Below, one piece after another: positions 1 through 6,274 of a stretch of 22,775 nt of DNA. Position 1 is the first letter of the stretch. The number at the start of each line of letters is the position of its first letter. Source of the stretch: Clostridium sp. UBA4746 (GTDB lineage: Bacteria; Bacillota; Clostridia; Clostridiales; Clostridiaceae); assembly GCA_002403785.1 (NCBI GenBank), contig DHIM01000271.1:1-22775 (forward strand). Direction: 5' to 3'. The notes beneath the pieces were generated by a model that saw nothing but the letters and a program-made list of their open reading frames with translations, searched no databases and was not told the DNA's origin. A program made the translations under genes and the position numbers.

Positions 1-47
1 GGTAATGTAGTTGTCATTTTAGGTAAGCTAGTTCTTAATTCTGTCAT
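1..47 (-). CDS. 5' end of an unidentified gene leaving the window
   Basis: Only the first 15 codons are present, beginning MTELRTSLPKMTTTL. An ATG at 47-45 is preceded by GGAGGA about 7 nt upstream (positions 55-60), an excellent ribosome binding site, so a real gene start is likely. The fragment is too short to assign a family. It lies downstream of a hairpin at 223-273 that should separate it from the orphan gene at 384-776, so it probably has its own promoter in the AT-rich stretch 61-222. Confidence 0.6.
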   Translation of the reverse strand, partial: MTELRTSLPKMTTTL

Positions 48-161
48 AATTAAATCCTCCTCTATTATATTTATTTAATTTAATATTTAAATTTTTAAAT
101 ATACATATAATTATTTTTTATAACTATTTTAACAACACATATAAAGTGTGTTTTCTTTCAT

Positions 162-187
162 TTTGAATAATGGCGTCTTTATTCAAA
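162..187. other. Perfect 9-bp hairpin in the leader of the left-edge gene
   Basis: Arms TTTGAATAA (162-170) and TTATTCAAA (179-187) are exactly complementary and enclose the 8-nt loop TGGCGTCT. Neither side carries a T-run, so it does not look like a terminator. It lies about 115 nt upstream of the left-edge start codon and could be an operator or a leader RNA element. No known riboswitch was recognised. The rest of 48-383 is very AT-rich and shows only this hairpin and the one at 223-273. Confidence 0.35.
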
Positions 188-222
188 TCATATTTTCAAC
201 CTCTATCTTGTTATATTTCGAC

Positions 223-273
223 AGTAAATAAGCAAAACCCTTTTTATTAATTAAAAGGGTTTTGTTTATTTAC
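223..273 (-). terminator. Hairpin terminator downstream of the 130-aa orphan gene
   Basis: A stem of about 21 bp pairs 223-244 with 253-273. The core is AAAACCCTTTT against AAAAGGGTTTT, with one G-U pair and an 8-nt loop. The T-rich segments lie in the outer part of the stem, so it may work in both directions. It lies 110 nt past the stop of the gene at 384-776. Confidence 0.6.
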
Positions 274-383
274 AGTGGCTTAGCAACAATTTTAAGCATA
301 CTAAAAAAATAAACTAGCATCTTAACTAGTTATTTTTAAAATATGCCTTATTAAAGTAATTAGTAATTATTGACTACTTTAAG

Positions 384-776
384 TTACATCCATTCTTTTA
401 ATATACATTTTATCTTAGTATTAAATAAGATTCTAGAGCATGTCCTACTTAATTTTAATTTTAAATTGTATTCATATTCTTCAAATTGTGTCCCCATTTT
501 TTGTTTAATCCTACTATGTAGAACGTCATGAGTATAATCCAGTTCGTCATATGGAATATTCTCTATAATAAAAAATTCTAACTCTTTTCCTGCAACACCT
601 TTAACCTGAAAATCATTAGCCATTTTATTAATCATGAACCATTTTTTTATATTTTCATATTCTTTTGTCATTTTTTCTAATGACATGTTATACATAGCTT
701 CTTCTAAAAATGGAACTTCGTGCAAACAATTTACATTCATAACATTCTCCTCTATGTCTTTTACAAAATAAAACAT
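384..776 (-). CDS. Hypothetical protein, 130 aa
   Basis: I do not recognise this family. The protein is soluble, with no membrane segment or signal peptide, and is rich in Lys, Glu, Met and Asn. Residues 30-55 look helical and amphipathic (EKMTKEYENIKKWFMINKMA). A 'GKELEFFIIENIPYDELDYTHD' region follows at roughly residues 63-84, and the C-terminal 30 residues are basic. The start at 776 is backed by GGAGGTGG about 8 nt upstream. A second Met at codon 13 also has a GGAG at a usable distance, so a 118-aa form is possible. It is monocistronic, bounded by a terminator at 223-273 and a long upstream gap. Coding is supported by the ribosome binding site and by an uninterrupted frame in very AT-rich DNA. 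Confidence 0.6.
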   Translation of the reverse strand: MFYFVKDIEENVMNVNCLHEVPFLEEAMYNMSLEKMTKEYENIKKWFMINKMANDFQVKGVAGKELEFFIIENIPYDELDYTHDVLHSRIKQKMGTQFEEYEYNLKLKLSRTCSRILFNTKIKCILKEWM

Positions 777-1156
777 TCTTTTTCCACCTCCGCAAACTGT
801 ACGTGCATTGCTTAATTTTTACAATTTCAAAACAATATGCATTATAAACATTGTAACAAATTTTCATGTGGTTTTCTATTAATTCTTAAACCCAAATTAT
901 AAACATTTTTACTGTTATTACATATGTTTCTATTAGTTGTTCAGCATATTTTTTCTGTATAAAATATACAACACTATCTACTAAAAGTTTATATACTAAT
1001 ACCGTTATTGCTTGATTATAGCATTTCCTTTAATTGTTTTTATTCTTTGAAAGTGATATCATTAAGCTTATATATATTGTATAAAAGTCGAAGTTTATTA
1101 AGAGTAACGTTTTTCAGTTTATTACAACAAAATTCAGTATAAATGGGGATGAGAAA
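777..1156. other. Divergent intergenic region (380 bp)
   Basis: This AT-rich stretch separates the minus-strand orphan gene from the plus-strand Nudix gene. It carries the orphan gene's GGAGGTGG ribosome binding site (about 786-793) and a candidate promoter for the Nudix gene (1047-1076). I see no RNA gene. An open frame on the minus strand (886-1029) lacks a start codon and is not called. Confidence 0.5.
1047..1076 (+). promoter_or_regulatory. Candidate promoter for the Nudix hydrolase gene
   Basis: A TTGAAA box (1047-1052) and TATATA (1071-1076) are separated by 18 nt, about 80 nt upstream of the start codon. The surrounding AT-richness makes chance matches common. Confidence 0.3.
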
Positions 1157-1735
1157 ATGAGCATGAAAAATATTAAAACACTTGCAGATACAAAGTATTT
1201 AAAACTTTATGATGCAGAGTATACTAATAAAAGTGGTGAAACTAAAAATTGGTCCATAGCTTCTAGAAAAGATTTAGACACATTAAAAAATATCTATTTT
1301 CATGGAGAGGAGAGCAATATAGACGCTGTTATAATAGTAGCTACTCATATAGACGAAAATAAATTAGTAGTTATAAAGCAATTTAGGGTTCCTCTAAATG
1401 ATTATGTTTATGAAATTCCTGCTGGACTTGTAGATCCGGGCGAAGATTTCAAAACTACAGTAGGTCGCGAACTAAAGGAAGAAACAGGACTTGATTTGAT
1501 CCAAATTGATTATGATAAAACCAAATCTAAAGCATACATTTCAACAGGTATGACAGATGAATCTGCAGCTTTAGTTTACTGTACATGTCGTGGTGAAATA
1601 TCAAAGGCATTTTTAGAACCAGATGAAGATATTGAAATTATGCTATTATCAAAGAAAGAAGCCAAGAGTTTAATTAGTTCTAATGAGAACATAGATATTA
1701 AAGCATTTCTTTGTATTCAAAACTTTATAGGTTAG
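1157..1735 (+). CDS. Nudix hydrolase, ADP-ribose pyrophosphatase-like
   Basis: This 192-aa protein probably hydrolyses a nucleoside diphosphate derivative, with ADP-ribose the likeliest substrate. A full Nudix box GX5EX7REUXEEXGU is visible at residues 90-112, with the catalytic core RELKEETG supplying the metal-binding glutamates. The preceding segment VVIKQFRVPLNDYVYEIPAG matches the ADP-ribose pyrophosphatase subfamily, in which an arginine and the 'E(I/L)PAG' run precede the box. The N-terminal 55 residues form the dimerisation strand region typical of that subfamily. The start at 1157 follows GGGGATGAG; an ATG two codons later is possible. It is a single gene, and it converges on hydA across a shared terminator at 1811-1848. 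A link to NAD turnover would suit the rest of the window, but substrate specificity is inferred. Confidence 0.88.
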   Translation: MSMKNIKTLADTKYLKLYDAEYTNKSGETKNWSIASRKDLDTLKNIYFHGEESNIDAVIIVATHIDENKLVVIKQFRVPLNDYVYEIPAGLVDPGEDFKTTVGRELKEETGLDLIQIDYDKTKSKAYISTGMTDESAALVYCTCRGEISKAFLEPDEDIEIMLLSKKEAKSLISSNENIDIKAFLCIQNFIG

Positions 1736-1810
1736 ATTTACACCACGGTAATAAATCATTTATCAAATAAAATTCGCTATGAACTTGAATGCTTTTATCT
1801 ATTATTAAAA

Positions 1811-1848
1811 CAAATCCAGCAGAATAAATTAATATTCTGCTGGATTTG
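1811..1848. terminator. Bidirectional terminator between the Nudix gene and hydA
   Basis: A perfect 16-bp stem (1811-1826 with 1833-1848; arm CAAATCCAGCAGAATA) has a 6-nt loop. It is followed on the plus strand by TTTTTTATTTT and preceded by AAAA, giving a T-tail in both directions. It can end both converging transcripts. Confidence 0.9.
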
Positions 1849-1882
1849 TTTTTTATTTTCTTAAGCCTAGTTTAACACTAAA

Positions 1883-3574
1883 TTACTTTTTCCCTTTATA
1901 CTCTACATGTAATAGCTTGTGAGCCTTATCTTTTAACAAGCTTGAATATAAGGTCTCCATCAATGGGTTTTCTTCTGATCGATGTATGCTAGTCATCCTG
2001 TCAGCTTCGTATAATAAAGCACTACGTTTAAATTTCCCATCTGATTTTACAAATGGTTGTCCCGCACCACCTATACACCCACCTGGGCACGCCATAACTT
2101 CAATGAAATCATAATGAACTTCACCCGCTTGTATTTTTTTCACAAGCCCATCTGCATTTTTAAGTCCACTTACCACTGCTATTTTTATTACGCTCTCACC
2201 TACAGTGATACTAGCTTCTTTAACTCCATTCATACCTCTCACGCCATTAAAAGCAAGATTACGTAATCCCAAAGCAGATTTGTCCTCCATTACTCTACGT
2301 ATAACAGCTTCAGTAACACCACCAGTTACTCCAAATATAACACCTGCTCCACTGCTAAAACCAAATGGCATATCAACTGCCTCAGGCTCAACCTCTGAGA
2401 ATACAATTCCTGATTCTTTTATCATTGCGATAAGCTCTTGCGATGTTATCACATAATCTACACTGTTTATTTCATTCTCTTTAAATTCATCTCTTTGTGC
2501 TTCGAATTTTTTTGCTGTACAAGGCATAACTGCCACAGACACAATTCTTTTACTAGAGTCCTTGTAATGTTCTCTTAATACCGAAGAAAACATTTGCATA
2601 GGGGAACGACAAGTAGAAACATTTTCAATTAAACTTGGATAAGTATTTTCAACATAGTTTACCCAAGCAGGGCAACATGATGTAAACAGTGGTAATTTCT
2701 CACCTTTTTCAAGTCTTGAAAGAAATTCATTTGTTTCCTCGAGTACTGTAAGATCTGCTCCAGTCGATGTATCAAATACCTCATCAACTCCCATTTTTCT
2801 AAGAACACCTACTATTTTACCCATTACATTTTCGTCATTTTTTAGCCCCAGTTCCTGACTAATTCCCACTCGTACTGCAGGAGCGATCTGAACCACAACC
2901 AAAGCATCCTTATCACTAATATCTTTCCAAAGTTTAGCTGTATCATTCTTCACTATAAGAGCACCCGTAGGACATACAGCTGCACACTGCCCACAACCAA
3001 CACAATTGGATTCTGCTAGTGGTTCATCAAAAGCAGTTCCCACAGTCATTTTCGAACCCCTCTTAACAAAATCAATAGCTCCAACGTTTTGTACCTCATC
3101 ACACATACGTACACAGTCACCACATAAAATACACTTACTTTTATCTCGCACTATACATACAGATGAATCATCTATTTCTCTATTTGCAGAAGTATTATTA
3201 AATCTTACTTGTTTTATTCCAAAACGCTTAGCAAGATCTTGTAATTTGCACCTACCACTTTTTTCACAGATAGTACAATCTCTACAGTGATCTGCTAGCA
3301 ATAATTCAAGAATCATTTTTCTATACTTGCGAAGCTTTGGGGTATTTGTATATATCTCCATGCCTGCCTTTGGTGGAGTAGAACAAGAAGCTTCCATGCC
3401 TCCCCTCTTATTTTCTACCATGCACATACGACAAGCTCCATAAACTGAAAGTTCCGAATAATAACATAATGTAGGTAAATCAATACCAGCTTTTCTAACT
3501 AATTCAAGAATATTTTTTTCTCCATTTATCTCTACAGAAATATCATCTATAAGCATAAACTGTCTATTCGTCAT
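1883..3574 (-). CDS. hydA: [FeFe] hydrogenase catalytic subunit, HydABC type
   Basis: This 563-aa catalytic subunit reversibly makes H2 at the H-cluster. Domains in order: an N-terminal plant-type [2Fe-2S] ferredoxin (C37, C48, C51, C64), a His-ligated [4Fe-4S] motif (H96, C100, C103, C109), two [4Fe-4S] ferredoxin motifs (about 148-158 and 191-201), then the hydrogenase core. All three H-cluster signatures are intact: TSCCPAW (298-304), MPCTAKKFE (350-358) and the E492...C496xxxC500 segment ending GGAGQP. The first Cys of TSCCP is the usual proton relay. The protein is soluble and cytoplasmic. It is the last gene of hydCBA; its AAGGAGG lies inside the end of hydB, with 1 nt between the genes. 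Its pairing with NuoE- and NuoF-like subunits points to the bifurcating or confurcating NADH/ferredoxin enzyme rather than a monomeric ferredoxin hydrogenase. Confidence 0.95.
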   Translation of the reverse strand: MTNRQFMLIDDISVEINGEKNILELVRKAGIDLPTLCYYSELSVYGACRMCMVENKRGGMEASCSTPPKAGMEIYTNTPKLRKYRKMILELLLADHCRDCTICEKSGRCKLQDLAKRFGIKQVRFNNTSANREIDDSSVCIVRDKSKCILCGDCVRMCDEVQNVGAIDFVKRGSKMTVGTAFDEPLAESNCVGCGQCAAVCPTGALIVKNDTAKLWKDISDKDALVVVQIAPAVRVGISQELGLKNDENVMGKIVGVLRKMGVDEVFDTSTGADLTVLEETNEFLSRLEKGEKLPLFTSCCPAWVNYVENTYPSLIENVSTCRSPMQMFSSVLREHYKDSSKRIVSVAVMPCTAKKFEAQRDEFKENEINSVDYVITSQELIAMIKESGIVFSEVEPEAVDMPFGFSSGAGVIFGVTGGVTEAVIRRVMEDKSALGLRNLAFNGVRGMNGVKEASITVGESVIKIAVVSGLKNADGLVKKIQAGEVHYDFIEVMACPGGCIGGAGQPFVKSDGKFKRSALLYEADRMTSIHRSEENPLMETLYSSLLKDKAHKLLHVEYKGKK

Positions 3575-3575
3575 T

Positions 3576-5450
3576 TTAATCCTCCTTTATAGCTTTAAAT
3601 GCACATGATTCAACACAGGCACCACACTTAATGCACTTATCTTGATCAATTGTATAAGGTAGTTTAATTTTCCCTGAAATAGCCTTAACCGGGCAAATTC
3701 TTGAACACTTTGAACATCCTTTGCAAAGTTCTTTATCAATAAATATTGTCTTAAGCTTTACACAGGTTTTTGATTCACATTTCTTTTGAATTATATGATT
3801 TTCATACTCATCTCGGAAATTTTTAATAGTACTAACAACTGGTGATGCAGCTGTTTTTCCAAGACCACATAGTGCTGTTTGAGTTATAGTATCTGCAAGT
3901 TCTAGTAGCATGTCTATATCTTCAATCACACCTTTACCTGCAACAATGCGTTCAAGAATTTCAAGCATTCTTTTAGTACCCTCACGACAAGGAACGCACT
4001 TACCACAAGATTCATTTTGTGTGAAAGTCATGAAAAATTTTGCAACCTCAACCATGCAAGTATCTTCATCCATAACAACAAGTCCACCAGAGCCTATCAT
4101 TGCTCCTACTTTTTTTAGCGAATCAAAATCTAGTTTTAAATCAAGATCTGATGTTATAAGACATCCGCCTGACGGACCGCCTATTTGCACAGCCTTAAAC
4201 TTTTTGCCGCCTCTGATGCCTCCACCTATATCGAATATTATCTCTCTTAAGGTTGAACCCATTGGTACCTCAATAAGTCCAGTATTTTCAATATTTCCAG
4301 TTAGTGCAAAAGCCTTTGTCCCTGGACTTTTTTCCGGTCCAATAGATTTATACCACTCTGCCCCTTTAATTATAATTGAAGGTACATTAGCAAAGGTTTC
4401 AACATTATTAAGTACTGTTGGTTTAGCAAAAAGTCCTTGTTCAACCGTTCTTGGAGGTTTCACTCTTGGCATGCCTCTTTTTCCTTCAATAGAAGCTGTA
4501 AGAGCACTTCCCTCACCACATACAAAGGCACCTGCCCCTTTGTTTATTTTAATATTGAAACTAAAATTTGTCCCAAGAATGTTCTCACCTAAAATTCCGT
4601 AACTTTTTGCTTGAATAATAGCATTTTTAAGTCTGCTTACAGCAAGAGGATATTCCGCACGCACATAAATATATCCTTCTTTCGCTCCACACGCAATAGC
4701 CGCAATTATCATTCCTTCAAGTACTCTATGTGGATCTCCCTCCATTACACTTCTATCCATAAATGCACCAGGGTCACCCTCGTCACCATTGCACACAATA
4801 TATTTTATATCTGTTTTCTGACTTTTTACCTGAGACCATTTACGACCTGTAGGAAATCCACCGCCTCCACGTCCTCTTAAATTTGACTCTTCTATTTGTT
4901 TAATGATCTCATCAGAATCCATATCGAATAACGCTTTTTCAAGTGCACTATATCCTCCTATAGCAAAATATTCTTCTATGGAAGTCGCATCAATATGCCC
5001 ACAATGTTCAAGTGCAAGCCTAGTTTGACTTTTATAAAAAGGGATTTCTTCTTGTTTTTTGTATATTTCTCCGTTTTTAGTATATGCAAGTCTCTCAACG
5101 CACTCATTATTAAGTATAGTTTTTTCTAAGATTTCTTCGCAATCTTCAGGCTTTACTTTTATATATAAATATCCCCATGGCTCAATTCTTACTAGCGGAC
5201 CCATTTCGCAAAATCCATGACATCCACTTTTTTTAATTCCAACGGACGCATCATGTGGTTCTTTTTCAAGACCTAATTCACAATTTATGCCTTTATCTTT
5301 CATTAATTTCACAAATTCATCATAAATTTCTAACGCACCACCCGCAATGCAACCAGTACCTGCACATATAAGAATTTTTTTATTTTGGTTTTCAAGACTA
5401 ACCTTATACTCATTTCTGATATTAATTAAATCATTTCTATTAAGAAGCAT
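3576..5450 (-). CDS. hydB: NADH-binding (NuoF-like) subunit of [FeFe] hydrogenase
   Basis: This 624-aa flavin- and NADH-binding subunit exchanges electrons among NAD(H), ferredoxin and HydA. It starts with a thioredoxin-like [2Fe-2S] domain (C29, C34, C77, C81). The NuoF core follows, with the glycine-rich NADH site GRGGGGFP (193-200) and the FMN-site motif NGDEGDPGAFMDR (221-233). The SCGKCVPCREG [4Fe-4S] motif (481-491) has its distant fourth Cys at C528. The C-terminus carries a two-[4Fe-4S] ferredoxin domain (C576/579/582/586 and C606/609/612/616), absent from complex I NuoF and typical of HydB. The start at 5450 has AAGGAGGGG 8 nt upstream. Gaps of 1 nt on both sides show tight translational linkage with hydC and hydA. 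NfnB-like or formate dehydrogenase partners are unlikely given the adjacent hydA. Confidence 0.95.
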   Translation of the reverse strand: MLLNRNDLINIRNEYKVSLENQNKKILICAGTGCIAGGALEIYDEFVKLMKDKGINCELGLEKEPHDASVGIKKSGCHGFCEMGPLVRIEPWGYLYIKVKPEDCEEILEKTILNNECVERLAYTKNGEIYKKQEEIPFYKSQTRLALEHCGHIDATSIEEYFAIGGYSALEKALFDMDSDEIIKQIEESNLRGRGGGGFPTGRKWSQVKSQKTDIKYIVCNGDEGDPGAFMDRSVMEGDPHRVLEGMIIAAIACGAKEGYIYVRAEYPLAVSRLKNAIIQAKSYGILGENILGTNFSFNIKINKGAGAFVCGEGSALTASIEGKRGMPRVKPPRTVEQGLFAKPTVLNNVETFANVPSIIIKGAEWYKSIGPEKSPGTKAFALTGNIENTGLIEVPMGSTLREIIFDIGGGIRGGKKFKAVQIGGPSGGCLITSDLDLKLDFDSLKKVGAMIGSGGLVVMDEDTCMVEVAKFFMTFTQNESCGKCVPCREGTKRMLEILERIVAGKGVIEDIDMLLELADTITQTALCGLGKTAASPVVSTIKNFRDEYENHIIQKKCESKTCVKLKTIFIDKELCKGCSKCSRICPVKAISGKIKLPYTIDQDKCIKCGACVESCAFKAIKED

Positions 5451-5451
5451 A

Positions 5452-5928
5452 TTATTTCCCCTCCTTAAGTGTACTTAAAAGCTCCATTGCTTTTTCTGGA
5501 GTCATAGCACCATGTACTTTCTCGTTAATAGTTATAGCAGGTGCAAGTCCACAGGCACCAAGACAAGAAACCGTTTCCACTGTAAATGTCAAATCATCTG
5601 TTGTAACCTTTGTTTCTGAAAGTCCTAATTCTGCTCGCAACTTATTTAATATAGGAATTGACTTTCTTACATGGCAGGCTGTACCATCACATATTTTTAT
5701 AACATATGCGCCTTTTGGTTCTAAAGAAAAATTATCATAAAAAGTTGCTACACTATATATCTTTGCCCTACTCATTCCAAGCTTCTCTGAAAAATATGCG
5801 AATACCTCTTTAGGTAAATACCTATATATTTCTTGCGTGTCTTGTAATATTGCAATAATATTACTAGATTTAAACTCATGGTTTTTTAGTATATTATCTA
5901 AGTCACTATAATTAATTTGCGTATTCAT
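5452..5928 (-). CDS. hydC: NuoE-like [2Fe-2S] subunit of [FeFe] hydrogenase
   Basis: This 158-aa thioredoxin-fold [2Fe-2S] protein is the small subunit of the HydABC complex. Cluster ligands are C80 and C85 (CDGTAC) and C122 and C126 (CLGAC), the NuoE pattern. The N-terminal 70 residues form the helical NuoE region ending in SVATFY, a family hallmark. The open frame extends to an ATG at 5946, but GGAGGA at 5936-5941 would then lie inside the coding region, so the ATG at 5928 with this Shine-Dalgarno about 8 nt away is the start. First gene of the operon, with a promoter candidate at 5974-6002 and a Rex-like site at 5950-5967 in the short leader. Confidence 0.93.
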   Translation of the reverse strand: MNTQINYSDLDNILKNHEFKSSNIIAILQDTQEIYRYLPKEVFAYFSEKLGMSRAKIYSVATFYDNFSLEPKGAYVIKICDGTACHVRKSIPILNKLRAELGLSETKVTTDDLTFTVETVSCLGACGLAPAITINEKVHGAMTPEKAMELLSTLKEGK

Positions 5929-5949
5929 TATTCTTCCTCCTCGCAAGCA

Positions 5950-5967
5950 TTGTTAAATTATTATCAT
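5950..5967. promoter_or_regulatory. Rex-like operator in front of hydC
   Basis: TTGTTAA-ATTA-TTATCAT matches the Firmicute Rex consensus TTGTTAANNNNTTAACAA at 12 of 14 defined positions. It lies between the predicted transcription start (about 5967) and the hydC ribosome binding site, where a repressor could block initiation. In DNA this AT-rich a 12/14 match can arise by chance; its position and the known control of hydrogenases by Rex raise its value. Confidence 0.4.
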
Positions 5968-5973
5968 GTTTAT

Positions 5974-6002
5974 ATCTTATCGTAATTTATGCTATATTGC
6001 AA
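5974..6002 (-). promoter_or_regulatory. Candidate hydCBA promoter
   Basis: On the minus strand, TTGCAA (5997-6002) and TAAGAT (5974-5979) are separated by exactly 17 nt. This would start transcription near 5967, about 40 nt before the hydC start codon. A second TATAAT lies farther upstream at 6120-6125 without a good -35. Confidence 0.4.
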
Positions 6003-6220
6003 TATTAATAATTACTATTCTTTAAATTTCTTATACCATATGACTTAATATTAGTAAATACATAAAAAAGTTGAGAATAAATTTAGTTTATAGGATGCAT
6101 TTCATGCATTTTATGTTATATTATATACTTGTTTGCTGAAATTAATAACTTTTTGTAAATTTTTTATTAAAATAGAATACGAAAGACAAAAAAACGAAAA
6201 AAATATATTTCTAAATAAAA

Positions 6221-6257
6221 AAATCAAGCAAAATAATTAATTTATTCTGCTTGATTT
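6221..6257 (-). terminator. Terminator of the SPFH-protein gene
   Basis: A 16-bp stem (6221-6236 with 6242-6257) is fully paired in the minus-strand transcript, with one G-U pair, and is followed by TTTTATTT. It lies 18 nt past the stop codon. Read on the plus strand it would contain an A-C mismatch, so it is oriented for the minus-strand gene. Confidence 0.85.
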
Positions 6258-6274
6258 ATTATTTATATTCTATA

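Noticed and set aside
886..1029. Minus-strand open frame of about 47 codons with a protein-like hydrophobic composition, upstream of the orphan gene
   Set aside because: It has no start codon and no ribosome binding site. A stop-free run of this length is expected occasionally in such AT-rich DNA.
1883..5928. hydCBA considered as NuoEFG of complex I or as a formate dehydrogenase module
   Set aside because: The large subunit has all three [FeFe] H-cluster signatures. No other nuo or fdh gene is present.
1811..6257. Similar arms (AGCAGAATA) in the terminators at 1811-1848 and 6221-6257, considered as a mobile hairpin repeat
   Set aside because: Both are ordinary terminators right after stop codons. 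The shared part is short, and no further copies or flanking duplications are seen.
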